Positions 1 to 8,555 of a stretch of DNA of 64,000 nucleotides are shown here, one piece after another (the stretch's first letter is position 1; the number at the start of each line of letters is the position of its first letter). The DNA is from Chitinophaga tropicalis (GTDB taxonomy: Bacteria; Bacteroidota; Bacteroidia; Chitinophagales; Chitinophagaceae): the NCBI RefSeq assembly GCF_009758205.1, contig NZ_WRXN01000010.1, positions 124,001-188,000 on the forward strand. The letters are read 5' to 3'. Below the pieces are notes generated by a model. It was given only the letters and a program-made list of their open reading frames with translations, did not search any database and was not told the origin of the DNA. The translations under genes and the position numbers were made by a program.

Positions 1-846
1 GGAAGATATCTTGGCCAGAGGTGATAATACAAAAATACCTATCAGCAGTAATCCCCTGTACATACTTACCCTCCCCTGTCTTTCAGGTGCTCCGGGCCCA
101 CCTTTGGCACTGATGAATTTTGACCAGTAACGGAACGCCCTGATACCTCTGTCTTCCAGCAATATCAGGTTAGGCTTCAACTCTACAGCGCCCAGCTCCA
201 GCAGTTGAGGTTGCAGCTGGTCCCATTGTCTTGTTTCAAGCATCTTTGCAATAGGCTCCCCAAACTTCACCGCATCCTGGATATCCTGTTCCTGAACGCC
301 TGCTGGCGGCAGGAATGCCGTAGCTTCTTTCTTACCTTTAAACTGCCATCTTAATACTGTGATCAATGCCACCAGGTTGGGCGATCTGTCTACCAGCACT
401 ATATTTCCCACAAGATGCGCGCCTGCTTTCTGCAGGTATTCCTTTACACGCTCCTGTGCATTCAGCCACATATTGCGGCATCCCATCAGCGTAACGACAG
501 GCTTGCCTTTCAGTAAACGGGCTGCTGACTCACTCTGTAAAAAAGCGGCTGTTGGTTGTGAAGGAGATAAGAACCAGGGTTGATAAGCCAGGATAACGAG
601 ATCAAAATGCTCATCCGGATTAACTTTTAACGGTGCTATTCCACGTGGTTTGCCCAACACAGTTTCCGGCATAGTGTCATAAAAGACCTGCTTGTTCCAT
701 GGAAATGCAAAGGGTTGCAATGGCGCCAGCTCCTCATATACGATAGTGGCCTTGTCCTGTAGCGGTCCTGTAACTTTATCAACTATTCTCTTTAACTGCC
801 CGGTCTGGGTGTAATAGATAACCAGGATCTTAGGTCGTTCATTCAT
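1..846 (-). CDS. DarA-like dialkylresorcinol condensing enzyme (partial, 3' end outside window)
   Basis: Open frame of 282 codons from the ATG at 846 down to base 1 with no stop, so the C-terminus is outside the window. I translated it by hand. The N-terminus (KILVIYYTQTGQLKRIVD) is a flavodoxin-type beta strand plus phosphate-binding loop with a TQTGQ core. Further motifs are AYQPWFLSPSQPT near residue 88 and a GCRNMWLNAQERVKEYL helix near 125. The last visible part, around LLLIGIFVLSPLA, looks like a membrane segment. This pattern matches what I remember of the DarA proteins in Bacteroidota flexirubin/dialkylresorcinol clusters, which act with the ketosynthase DarB in making the aromatic head group. 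The identification is from memory of family motifs, and a generic flavodoxin-fold protein is the alternative. No other pigment gene is visible here. The rest of the cluster would lie to the left of the window. Confidence 0.55.
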   Translation of the reverse strand, partial: MNERPKILVIYYTQTGQLKRIVDKVTGPLQDKATIVYEELAPLQPFAFPWNKQVFYDTMPETVLGKPRGIAPLKVNPDEHFDLVILAYQPWFLSPSQPTAAFLQSESAARLLKGKPVVTLMGCRNMWLNAQERVKEYLQKAGAHLVGNIVLVDRSPNLVALITVLRWQFKGKKEATAFLPPAGVQEQDIQDAVKFGEPIAKMLETRQWDQLQPQLLELGAVELKPNLILLEDRGIRAFRYWSKFISAKGGPGAPERQGRVSMYRGLLLIGIFVLSPLAKISS

Positions 847-1009
847 AAAAATACGGAGTTGAACACTTGAAGCCGTAAACTTACGATATATTTTTATTAT
901 ATGAATTAACCTGTGAATGAAAGGGTAAGCAAATAAGCTACAACAAACTGATAATCATTAAGTTATCACAAAACTCTGATAATACTGCCGTCACGAACTG
1001 CTTTAAAAT

Positions 1010-1029
1010 AAAAAAGCCCCTTACGGGAC
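1010..1029 (-). terminator. Rho-independent terminator
   Basis: On the minus strand GTCCC-GTAA-GGGGC (1029-1016) forms a 5-bp stem closed by a GNRA-type loop and is followed by six T. It ends the candidate RNA or the transcript of the methyltransferase before the darA-like gene. Confidence 0.6.
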
Positions 1030-1128
1030 CTCCTCTTTCTCTTGTGCCTCAGCCAGGTACTGCCATAACCCTCTGCATTTTGCTACAGCAGTACCGTGGC
1101 CAAAGGACTTAATGTTTTATTTTACAGG
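1010..1128 (-). ncRNA. candidate structured small RNA between two minus-strand genes
   Basis: The 326-base gap 847-1172 holds no gene. Read on the minus strand it contains a long imperfect hairpin: GGTACTGC (1088-1095) pairs perfectly with GCAGTACC (1056-1063), extended by GCCA/TGGC (1097-1100 with 1052-1055) across one bulged base. A small inner stem with a GCAAAA loop is possible. Downstream is an intrinsic terminator at 1010-1029. A weak promoter-like CATCTTTG (1131-1138) lies just upstream, matching five of the six fixed bases of the Bacteroidota -7 element. A free-standing RNA of about 115-120 nt is plausible. 6S-Flavo type RNA is one candidate by size, but I cannot align it. It could also be only the 3' UTR of the methyltransferase gene. 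Confidence 0.35.
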
Positions 1129-1172
1129 TACAAAGATGCTGTTTGTACAATAAACTAAATGTTAAATAGTAC

Positions 1173-1838
1173 TTAATTTTTTATTCCGCGCATGCAAATA
1201 TTTTCCAGCTGTACCAGCTTACTCCCGTCTGCAGCGAGTTTCTGAGGTTCTACTGCTGTATTGATCTCACTTACAATAAAGCCATTTTTTTCAAGCAATG
1301 ATTTTGCTGAAGGAATATCATACAATGTAAAACCCTGATCAACGAAAGGCAGCTGCTCCATAGTTTCTTTGCTGCGAAATGCCAGTACCAGCTGTCCGCC
1401 GGGTATTAGTACACGATGAATAGCCTTCAGCGCGATATCCGGCGCATCCCAGAAATAAAGCACATTCACACCAAACACTTTGGTGAACGCTTCTGATGGA
1501 AAGGTCATTTCTTCCGCAGTACCGCAAATTATCTCTACCTTACCCGCTTTGATACGGCTTTCATTTTCCTTTATAGCTTCCTGCACCATTACATCAGACA
1601 TGTCAAGCCCTGTATAATGTAACGCGGCCTGTTGCTGAAATAATTCAGAGATAAAGTGACCGTTCCCCATTCCTATTTCCAGTATACGATCGCCAGCCTG
1701 CAAGGGCATAAAATCCAGTGTCATGTCATATAGGAGCTTATTGGACCTGTTCATCTTTTCACCCATCCTGATACCGTCTTCTCCCTGCGGTTGCCGTAGC
1801 TGCCGGGCTGCTTCTTCTGCTGTCATTGGTTTATCCAT
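1173..1838 (-). CDS. class I SAM-dependent methyltransferase
   Basis: 221 residues, a usual size for a small class I methyltransferase. Motif I is clear (ILEIGMGNGHF, about residues 52-62), followed by an acidic end of strand 2 (YTGLDMS, about 76-82), and a motif around VEIICGTAEEMTFP for the third strand. VNVLYFW matches motif IV, and IHRVLIPGGQLVLAF matches the motif V/VI region. This is the Methyltransf_11/25 type that acts on small molecules such as lipids, quinones or secondary metabolites; the substrate cannot be read from sequence. It lies upstream of the darA-like gene on the same strand, so a role in the same pathway is possible, but a terminator separates them. Confidence 0.8.
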   Translation of the reverse strand: MDKPMTAEEAARQLRQPQGEDGIRMGEKMNRSNKLLYDMTLDFMPLQAGDRILEIGMGNGHFISELFQQQAALHYTGLDMSDVMVQEAIKENESRIKAGKVEIICGTAEEMTFPSEAFTKVFGVNVLYFWDAPDIALKAIHRVLIPGGQLVLAFRSKETMEQLPFVDQGFTLYDIPSAKSLLEKNGFIVSEINTAVEPQKLAADGSKLVQLENICMRGIKN

Positions 1839-1898
1839 CGTTCATTATTTACAGATCTGAATTTTAGCCGGCTGCGGGGCCGCAAACAAACAGCTATC

Positions 1899-2615
1899 TT
1901 AATTTGCTTTCCTCACACTTCCTGATCCGGCGGTATGTGATTCCACAGAAGGATTTCCCTTGTACGTCACATCCCCTGAACCAACTATGTTCACATCCAG
2001 TTTTACACTGGCGTGTACAAACGCATTTCCACTACCGGCTGTATTTACCCTGGTACTTTCAGTATACAGGTCTTCTCCTTCAAAATCTCCGCTTCCGGCC
2101 AGGTTTATCTTCAGGTCCCTGGTCTCGCCAGATAACTTGATATCTCCTGAACCGGCGGAGACAGCTTCTACTGAAGGGCTGTTCACAGTACCTTCTATAT
2201 TTCCGCTGCCGGCAATCTTAAATTTTACAGGCCCATCATTTTCAAACCTGTTCACCAGTTTAATGTTCCCTGAGCCGGACAGGACAATATCTGACACATG
2301 CGGCGCTGTCAACGTTATCTTGATACCCTTGTGAGATTTCAGGGAAATATGGTCCTTCATTTTGACGATCAGCTCATCTCCTTTCTCCTGCAGTTCAATA
2401 TAGGGTTGGATATTATCCTCAGCTTCCACAATTGCTTCCTTCTCTGGTCCCTGGGTAAAGTAGACATCCATGTCACCAGCAACGGCAAGTTTACTGAACT
2501 CTCCGATAGTCCTTGTTTCAGTAGTAACATGTCCGCTCCCCCTCACCCTTTTCTGATTGCAGGCTGCAAAGGATAACAGGGACAATACTGTGGCACATAC
2601 AACGAGTTGTTTCAT
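1899..2615 (-). CDS. head GIN domain (DUF2807) lipoprotein
   Basis: 238 residues. The N-terminus is a lipoprotein signal with lipobox FAAC (Cys19), so the protein is probably anchored in the outer membrane or periplasm. The rest is the DUF2807 'putative auto-transporter adhesin, head GIN' fold: an early GEFSKLAVAGDMDVYF segment followed by regularly spaced GSG-centred turns (SGSGNIKL, AGSGNIEG, AGSGDIKL, AGSGDFEG, AGSGNAFV, VGSGDVTY, AGSGSVRK), as in a right-handed beta-helix. The family is very common in Bacteroidota and has no established function. It stands alone, divergent from guaA. Confidence 0.85.
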   Translation of the reverse strand: MKQLVVCATVLSLLSFAACNQKRVRGSGHVTTETRTIGEFSKLAVAGDMDVYFTQGPEKEAIVEAEDNIQPYIELQEKGDELIVKMKDHISLKSHKGIKITLTAPHVSDIVLSGSGNIKLVNRFENDGPVKFKIAGSGNIEGTVNSPSVEAVSAGSGDIKLSGETRDLKINLAGSGDFEGEDLYTESTRVNTAGSGNAFVHASVKLDVNIVGSGDVTYKGNPSVESHTAGSGSVRKAN

Positions 2616-2708
2616 AAGGTTAATTGATTTTGGGCATTTAAAATGGCAGATTATTTAAATGTATACTACAAATATAACGGCAATATCCATTTTAGCGTAA
2701 GTTCAGAC

Positions 2709-2738
2709 TTGGGATTTGATATAAGGCCTTTATCTTTG
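2709..2738 (+). promoter_or_regulatory. Bacteroidota-type promoter of guaA
   Basis: TTG (2709-2711), 19 bases, then TATCTTTG (2731-2738), an exact match to the -33/-7 form TTG-N19-TAnnTTTG. The ATG of guaA is only 7 bases after the -7 element, so the transcript is expected to be leaderless or nearly so. Confidence 0.7.
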
Positions 2739-2745
2739 CACCACC

Positions 2746-4284
2746 ATGACAGAAAAGATTCTAATCCTCGACTTTGGTTCTCAGTATACTCAGCTGATTG
2801 CACGCAGTATCCGTGAACTGAATATTTATTGTGAGATCAAACCTTGTCTCCAGCCGGTACAATGGGATGATTCAGTGAAAGGCATCATCTTATCCGGCAG
2901 TCCGTTCTCCGTAAATGAGGCAAAGGCCCCTTCAGTAGACATTGCAGCCATGGCGGCCAAAGTACCTGTATTAGGTATTTGCTACGGCGCCCAGCTAATG
3001 GCCAAAAATTTTGGCGGTGAAGTGGCTAAAAGCGCTATCCGTGAATATGGCCGCGCTTTTATGGAACATGACAACAAAGAAGAAAAAGCATTATACGATA
3101 TCTCTGCCCGCAGCCAGGTATGGATGAGCCACTCAGACACCATTGTCAGGATGCCTGAAGGCTTTGAGATCATTGCCCGTACTGAGAATATCCCTGTAGC
3201 AGCCTTCAAATCTGATACAGTAGCCCCTCACCCCCTGGTAGGCCTGCAGTTCCATCCGGAAGTGACCCACTCCCTGGAAGGTAAACAGCTGCTCCGCAAC
3301 TTCCTGGTACACATCTGCGGATGCAAACAGGACTGGACACCGGCTGCCTTTGTAGAGGAAACCATTGAGCGTATCAGGAAAGAAGTAGGCGATAAAAAAG
3401 TGGTAATGGCCCTCAGCGGCGGCGTAGATTCTACTGTAGCTGCAGAACTGATCCACAAAGCTATTGGCAGCAACCTGTACTGTGTTTTTGTTGATAACGG
3501 CCTGCTCCGTAAAGACGAATTTGAAACCGTACTGGATTCCTATAAACATATGGGACTGAACGTAAAAGGCGTCAATGCCCGCGATCTGTTCTACGGAGAA
3601 CTGGCTGGTGTCAGCGATCCTGAACAGAAACGCAAGATCATTGGCCGCCTGTTCATAGAAGTGTTCCAGCAGGAATCCAGCCTGCTGAAAGACATCTCCT
3701 TCCTGGGCCAGGGTACCATCTACCCTGACGTGATCGAGTCTGTGTCTGTAAACGGCCCCTCCGTTACCATCAAATCCCACCACAACGTAGGCGGGCTTCC
3801 TGAAAAAATGAACATGAAGCTGGTAGAACCCCTGCGCTTCCTCTTCAAAGATGAGGTAAGACGTGTAGGCCGTGAAATTGGTATCAGCGATATATTCCTT
3901 GGCCGTCACCCCTTCCCCGGACCAGGCCTGGCTATCCGTATCCTGGGTGAGATCACCCCTGAGAAAGTAGCTATGCTGCAGGAAGCAGATGCCATTTATA
4001 TAGAGGGACTGCGGGAAGCAGAGCTCTATGATAAAGTATGGCAGGCCGGCACTATACTCCTCCCCGTTCAGAGCGTAGGAGTAATGGGTGATGAAAGGAC
4101 CTATGAATTTACTGTAGCGCTCCGCGCCGTAACTTCTACAGATGGTATGACCGCTGACTGGGCACATCTTCCTTACGAGTTCCTCGCTAAAATGTCTAAC
4201 GATATTATCAATAAAGTGAAAGGTATTAACCGCGTGGTATACGATATCAGTTCCAAACCACCGGCTACTATCGAATGGGAATAA
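2746..4284 (+). CDS. guaA: GMP synthase (glutamine-hydrolysing)
   Basis: 512 residues, full length for GuaA. It converts XMP, glutamine and ATP to GMP in the cytoplasm, the last step of guanine nucleotide synthesis. N-terminal class I glutamine amidotransferase: nucleophile Cys79 in GICYGAQ, with His170 and Glu172 in LQFHPEV. ATP pyrophosphatase domain: PP-loop SGGVDST (224-230). C-terminal GMP-binding/dimerisation domain with RHPFPGPGLAIRI and an end at KPPATIEWE typical of the family. The start is supported by the promoter immediately upstream. It is a single-gene transcription unit, followed by a 13-bp inverted repeat. Confidence 0.98.
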   Translation: MTEKILILDFGSQYTQLIARSIRELNIYCEIKPCLQPVQWDDSVKGIILSGSPFSVNEAKAPSVDIAAMAAKVPVLGICYGAQLMAKNFGGEVAKSAIREYGRAFMEHDNKEEKALYDISARSQVWMSHSDTIVRMPEGFEIIARTENIPVAAFKSDTVAPHPLVGLQFHPEVTHSLEGKQLLRNFLVHICGCKQDWTPAAFVEETIERIRKEVGDKKVVMALSGGVDSTVAAELIHKAIGSNLYCVFVDNGLLRKDEFETVLDSYKHMGLNVKGVNARDLFYGELAGVSDPEQKRKIIGRLFIEVFQQESSLLKDISFLGQGTIYPDVIESVSVNGPSVTIKSHHNVGGLPEKMNMKLVEPLRFLFKDEVRRVGREIGISDIFLGRHPFPGPGLAIRILGEITPEKVAMLQEADAIYIEGLREAELYDKVWQAGTILLPVQSVGVMGDERTYEFTVALRAVTSTDGMTADWAHLPYEFLAKMSNDIINKVKGINRVVYDISSKPPATIEWE

Positions 4285-4303
4285 TACCTATGCGCTAAAG
4301 CCG

Positions 4304-4354
4304 AAACGCTTAACACTGAACGCTTTGCTACATTGCATTCTGTGTTAAGCGTTT
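4304..4354. repeat. 13-bp inverted repeat with AACGCTT stem, possible terminator
   Basis: AAACGCTTAACAC (4304-4316) is perfectly repeated in inverse at 4342-4354 with a 25-base loop. It follows guaA and is followed by TTTTG rather than a clean T-run, so it may be a weak terminator. The stem sequence is shared with several other hairpins in the window. Confidence 0.5.
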
Positions 4355-4398
4355 TGTATTCAACACACAGGAACGATTTTTGTAACTTAATGATCGCT

Positions 4399-5727
4399 AT
4401 GAGTAAATCCAAAATATGCGGTTCCATATTCGCCGCATGCACAATGGTGGTCTTGTTATCTGGTTGCGGCCTCTTTAAAGGCGCCGGCAGCAGCAGCAAC
4501 AAGCCAACACCACCACCAGTTGTCACAAAACCTGCAACAGAAGAAAAGAAAAAAGACGAGAGCAAGAAAGAGACCAAAGCTGCACCTTTCAATGTACCGG
4601 CTTTTGGTCGCCAGGAGAAAAAAGAGGCATACAACATCGCCCTCTTTACTCCCCTTTACCTGGATTCGGTTTTCATCAACTCTACAGAACTTCCCGGCCG
4701 TACCCTGCCCCGGTATGTATTACCCGGACTGGATTTTTATGAAGGTGCACAGCTGGCGCTGGACAGCCTGCAGCAGCAGGGTGTAAAGCTCAATGTTACC
4801 GTGTATGACAGCAAATCCAGGGCCAACAGTATCGAAACGCTGACAAAGGGTAAACAGCTGGATAGTACAGACCTCATCATTGCAGCCGTTGGTACGCCTG
4901 AGCTGCAGGAGCTGAGCAATGTAGCACGTGAGAAAGAGATCAACCTGGTATCTGCCACCTACCCCAACGATGGCGGCATCACCGCCAATCCTTTCCTGCT
5001 CATCACCAACAGTATGCTGAAAACACATGGTGAGGCCTTACAACGCTATCTGCAGGAATCTTTCGCCAACAAGAACATATTGTTCTTCCATCGTAATTCC
5101 GCTTTCGAAAAACGCCTCCTGGCAGATTTCAAAGCAGATTACGAAAAGCTGCAGAGCAGCAGGAAGAGCCGCATCCGTGAAGTGCTCTGGTCAGACGCTA
5201 CCACAGATGCAGAACTTTCCCAGTTCATGCTGGCAGACAGACCCAACCTTTGTGTAGTTGCCGCCCTGGATGAAGCCGGCGCCAAAGCTATTCTGCGTAA
5301 ACTGAGCGTGCAGACGGCCTCTTATCCCCTTCAGGTCTACGGTATGCCTACCTGGGATATCATGAAGTTCAAAGAGCCTGAATTTAAAGGCATGCAGATA
5401 TACTACACGTCGCCTTACTTCAATGATAAAACAGATGTATACAGCCGTTATATCACCGATTATTTCAAACGCGTATACAAATCCCGTCCATCTGATATGG
5501 CCTTCAAAGGATTTGAGCTGACATGGTACTTCGTAAAACAGTTATCTGCCAACGGCGTATACTTCAACGGCTCAGTGAACGATCCTGCCAAAAAGGTTTT
5601 CAGCAATTTCAACTATCAGCCGGTATACCTGAAAGAAGGAACGGAACAACCTGACTACTTCGAGAACAAGAATATCTATATTATTCAGAAAGGAGACAGC
5701 AGCGATACAAAGATGAATTTCCAGTAA
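4399..5727 (+). CDS. periplasmic-binding-protein-like (type 1) lipoprotein
   Basis: 442 residues from the ATG at 4399; an in-frame ATG at 4390 is also possible. A longer reading from a TTG at 4333 would put 22 residues before the signal peptide and is unlikely. The signal ends in lipobox LSGC, followed by a Ser/Pro/Lys-rich linker of about 50 residues. The body resembles the type 1 periplasmic binding fold used by branched-chain amino acid ABC receptors: YNIALFTPLYLDS, then LPGLDFYEGAQLALDSL, VYDSKS, an AAVGTPELQELSNVA segment and a second lobe with ILFFHRNSAFEKRLL. No permease or ATPase lies nearby, so a transport role is not supported; such orphan receptors are common in Bacteroidota. A promoter-like TTG-N18-GATTTTTG (4354-4382) lies just upstream. 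Confidence 0.7.
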   Translation: MSKSKICGSIFAACTMVVLLSGCGLFKGAGSSSNKPTPPPVVTKPATEEKKKDESKKETKAAPFNVPAFGRQEKKEAYNIALFTPLYLDSVFINSTELPGRTLPRYVLPGLDFYEGAQLALDSLQQQGVKLNVTVYDSKSRANSIETLTKGKQLDSTDLIIAAVGTPELQELSNVAREKEINLVSATYPNDGGITANPFLLITNSMLKTHGEALQRYLQESFANKNILFFHRNSAFEKRLLADFKADYEKLQSSRKSRIREVLWSDATTDAELSQFMLADRPNLCVVAALDEAGAKAILRKLSVQTASYPLQVYGMPTWDIMKFKEPEFKGMQIYYTSPYFNDKTDVYSRYITDYFKRVYKSRPSDMAFKGFELTWYFVKQLSANGVYFNGSVNDPAKKVFSNFNYQPVYLKEGTEQPDYFENKNIYIIQKGDSSDTKMNFQ

Positions 5728-5749
5728 GACTGCTTTATTATAAGTTTTT

Positions 5750-5785
5750 AAAACGGTCATCACGCTTCCGGCGGATGACCGTTTT
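5750..5785. terminator. bidirectional intrinsic terminator
   Basis: AAAACGGTCATC (5750-5761) pairs with GATGACCGTTTT (5774-5785), a perfect 12-bp stem with a 12-base loop and T/A tracts at its base. It closes the lipoprotein gene before the exonuclease gene. Confidence 0.75.
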
Positions 5786-5826
5786 ACTTTCTATATATCT
5801 GCATGAAAATTGTATACCTTTCTTAT

Positions 5827-6861
5827 ATGCAGATACTCCAGTTCACCGATAAAGGTATCTACTGCCCTGCCGGCAATTTCTTCATTGACCCCTGGCAGCC
5901 TGTAGAAAGGGCCGTCATCACCCATGCCCATTCTGACCATGCCCGGTATGGCAGTAAACATTACCTCTGCCACAAGGATAGCGTACCCTTATTACTATTG
6001 CGCCTTGGCCAGGACATCAGTATACAGGGTGTGGAATTTGGGGAAACAATACGTTATAATGGCGTAAGCATCTCCCTTCATCCTGCCGGACATGTAATAG
6101 GCTCAGCCCAGGTACGTGTACAACAGGACAATGAAGTATGGGTAGTAAGCGGTGATTATAAAACAGAGAATGACGGCCTTTCCGGCCAGTTTGAGCCGGT
6201 GCCATGCAATACCTTCATCACAGAATGCACCTTTGGCCTTCCTATCTACAACTGGCAGCCGCAGAACATCATCTTCAATAATATCAGGCAATGGATATAT
6301 AACAACCAGCAGGCAGGCAAGAACAGCGTATTGCTGGGATACAGCCTGGGCAAAGCCCAGCGCCTCCTCTATCATCTCAGGGATACCACAGAACAGATAT
6401 GGGCGCATGGCGCTATTTATATTACCAACCAGCTGCTCCGTCAACAGGGCTGGCCACTGCCCGACCTGCAGCGTATAACACCGGATACTCCTGCTTCCGC
6501 CTACAAGAACAACCTGGTCATAGGTCCACCCTCAGCAGCAGATACCACGTGGATGCGCCGTTTCAACACTTACTCGCTCGGCGTTTGCAGCGGCTGGATG
6601 CAGGTACGCGGACATATGCGCCGCCGCAATGCCGATGCTGGTTTTGTGCTGTCAGACCATGCCGACTGGAACGGTCTTCTGCAGGCCGTAAAAGCTACCG
6701 GGGCAGAGCAGGTATATACCACTCATGGCTTCAGCAGCGCCTTTGCCCGGTATCTTACCGAAAACGGCATCCCGGCACAGGAAGTGAAAACAGCGTATGG
6801 CGATATGGATGAAGAACCGGCAGAAACAACCTCTCCTCACAATAATGAAGAAGGGTTATGA
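5827..6861 (+). CDS. DNA ligase-associated metallo-beta-lactamase-fold exonuclease
   Basis: 344 residues from the ATG at 5827. An ATG at 5803 adds MKIVYLSY, which family members lack; TACCTTTC (5815-5822), a near -7 element, sits between the two. The metallo-beta-lactamase metal motif is THAHSDHARYG (HxHxDH, about residues 32-42). HPAGHVIGSAQV, GDYKTEND and FVLSDHADW supply the later metal-binding segments, as in beta-CASP nucleases. This is the exonuclease of the bacterial Lhr/ligase repair cluster; a Pseudomonas putida cluster member has been described as a manganese-dependent DNA nuclease. It overlaps the ligase start by 4 bases, so the two are translationally coupled. Confidence 0.9.
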   Translation: MQILQFTDKGIYCPAGNFFIDPWQPVERAVITHAHSDHARYGSKHYLCHKDSVPLLLLRLGQDISIQGVEFGETIRYNGVSISLHPAGHVIGSAQVRVQQDNEVWVVSGDYKTENDGLSGQFEPVPCNTFITECTFGLPIYNWQPQNIIFNNIRQWIYNNQQAGKNSVLLGYSLGKAQRLLYHLRDTTEQIWAHGAIYITNQLLRQQGWPLPDLQRITPDTPASAYKNNLVIGPPSAADTTWMRRFNTYSLGVCSGWMQVRGHMRRRNADAGFVLSDHADWNGLLQAVKATGAEQVYTTHGFSSAFARYLTENGIPAQEVKTAYGDMDEEPAETTSPHNNEEGL

Positions 6862-8447
6862 AAGCATTTGCAGCATTGGTAAAAGTGCTGAGCAACAGCA
6901 CCAAAACGAACGAAAAACTGGATGCCCTCAGCCGGTACATGGCTACTGCCCACCCGGCAGACCGCCTGTGGGTAGTGGCTATCTTTACCGGCCGCCGGCC
7001 CAAACGTACAGTCAACACCACTCAGCTCAGCAACTGGTGCTTACAGATGACCGGCCTGCCTCCCTGGCTCTTCGAAGAATGTTACCATACCGTAGGAGAC
7101 CTGGGAGAGACCATTGCCTTACTGCTGCCTCCCGGAAAAAATATCTCCTCCCAGCCATTGCATTATTGGATAGAACAGCTGATGCAACTGGAAAAAGCCG
7201 GCGAGGATGAAAAAAGGGAATTCATTCTCAAAGCATGGGAAGAACTGGATACAGGCGAACGTTTTGTTTTCAATAAGCTTATCACAGGCGGTTTCCGCAT
7301 AGGCGTGTCGCAGAATATGATGATCAACGCCCTTGCCGGCGCCTACCAGATACCTGCTCCTGTTGTATCACATATGATCAGCGGCAACTGGGACCCGCGC
7401 ACTACCACCATAGAAGCGCTTCTTAATGAAAATGTCACCGCCGCAGATGCCTCCAAACCATTCCCCTTTTACCTGGCCTATGCCCTGGAAACCGATCCGC
7501 AGGAACTGGGGGATCCGGAAGACTGGCAGGCAGAATGGAAATGGGACGGTATACGCGGACAGATCATTAAACGTGAAGGACAATTGTTTGTATGGTCACG
7601 CGGAGAAGAGCTTATCACTGAAAAGTTCCCTGAATACCAGCCATTGCTCAACGCTTTGCCGGAGGGCACCGCCATAGACGGGGAAATACTCACATACTCC
7701 AATAATTTTCCCCTTCCCTTCCAGACGCTGCAAACCAGGATAGGCCGCAAGAATGTAACAAAAAAACAGCTGCAGGAAGCCCCTGTGGTATTTCTCAGCT
7801 ATGACCTGCTGGAATGGGAAGGGCAGGATATACGCAACCGGCCGCTCAATGAACGGCGTAAACTGCTGGAACAGGTAGTGGAACAGATCAATCTTCCCTC
7901 CCTCCGGCTATCGCCCGCCATCACTTTCCATACATGGGAAGAACTGGCCCGCTTCCGTACACTGGCCCGTGAACAGGGCAGCGAAGGACTGATGCTGAAA
8001 AGGCGCAGCTCCGTTTACCAGGTAGGGCGTAAACGTGGCGACTGGTGGAAGTGGAAGATAGATCCGCTCACCATAGATGCCGTGATGATCTATGCCCAGA
8101 AAGGCCATGGCCGGCGGTCAAACCTCTATACAGATTACACCTTTGCCGTGAAAGATGGCGATCAGCTGGTGGCTTTTACCAAAGCTTATTCCGGGCTGAC
8201 AGATAAAGAGATCAATGAAGTAGATAACTGGGTGAAGAAAAATTCAATAGAAAAGTTTGGCCCGGTAAGGACCGTAAAACCGGAACTGGTGTTTGAAATA
8301 GCTTTTGAAGGTATTGCAGCTTCCAACAGGCATAAGTCAGGCGTGGCATTGCGGTTTCCGCGAATTAACAGATGGAGGAAGGATAAACCGGCGGAAGAGA
8401 TCAACACCCTGGCAGATCTGCAACAGTTGTTGAATTCTTATGGTTAA
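6858..8447 (+). CDS. ATP-dependent DNA ligase (ligase-associated cassette)
   Basis: 529 residues. It seals DNA nicks with ATP through a ligase-adenylate intermediate. The N-terminal DNA-binding domain includes RIGVSQNMMINALA. The nucleotidyltransferase motif I is EWKWDGIR, with Lys228 of KxDG as the adenylation site. Motif III is around FLSYDLLEWEG and motif IV around EGLMLKRRSSVY. Motif V is WWKWKIDPLTIDAV, and the OB domain ends with FPRINRWRKDK, which carries motif VI. This is the archaeal-like ligase type, distinct from NAD-dependent LigA. The ATGA overlap with the exonuclease gene indicates co-expression. Confidence 0.93.
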   Translation: MKAFAALVKVLSNSTKTNEKLDALSRYMATAHPADRLWVVAIFTGRRPKRTVNTTQLSNWCLQMTGLPPWLFEECYHTVGDLGETIALLLPPGKNISSQPLHYWIEQLMQLEKAGEDEKREFILKAWEELDTGERFVFNKLITGGFRIGVSQNMMINALAGAYQIPAPVVSHMISGNWDPRTTTIEALLNENVTAADASKPFPFYLAYALETDPQELGDPEDWQAEWKWDGIRGQIIKREGQLFVWSRGEELITEKFPEYQPLLNALPEGTAIDGEILTYSNNFPLPFQTLQTRIGRKNVTKKQLQEAPVVFLSYDLLEWEGQDIRNRPLNERRKLLEQVVEQINLPSLRLSPAITFHTWEELARFRTLAREQGSEGLMLKRRSSVYQVGRKRGDWWKWKIDPLTIDAVMIYAQKGHGRRSNLYTDYTFAVKDGDQLVAFTKAYSGLTDKEINEVDNWVKKNSIEKFGPVRTVKPELVFEIAFEGIAASNRHKSGVALRFPRINRWRKDKPAEEINTLADLQQLLNSYG

Positions 8448-8499
8448 ATTTAGAAGAAACAGCTTCTGATAACAATACTTTAAAAGGATTTTAAATAAA

Positions 8500-8530
8500 A
8501 TTTAGTAAATTATACTTAAATTTACTAAAT
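8500..8530. promoter_or_regulatory. palindromic operator with Lrp-type site upstream of the Lrp gene
   Basis: ATTTAGTAAA (8500-8509) and TTTACTAAAT (8521-8530) form a perfect 10-bp inverted repeat with 11 bases between. Bases 8503-8517 (TAGTAAATTATACTT) match the E. coli Lrp consensus YAGHAWATTWTDCTR at 14 of 15 positions. It lies 26-56 bases before the Lrp start, so autoregulation is likely. Confidence 0.6.
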
Positions 8531-8555
8531 TATCGGAACATTATTCTATACTGAT

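Noticed and set aside
3133..4167. 344-residue open frame antisense to guaA
   Set aside because: It lies wholly inside the strongly conserved guaA gene and has no family motif, signal peptide or promoter. It is a by-product of guaA codon use. The same applies to the long antisense frames inside dnaE2 (19085-20074), lysC (22170-22928) and the PKD gene (52240-53070, 55414-56019).
4173..4637. 154-residue minus-strand frame over the guaA-lipoprotein junction
   Set aside because: It overlaps the end of guaA and the lipoprotein signal and linker, and its hydrophobic character mirrors the complementary strand. Not a gene.
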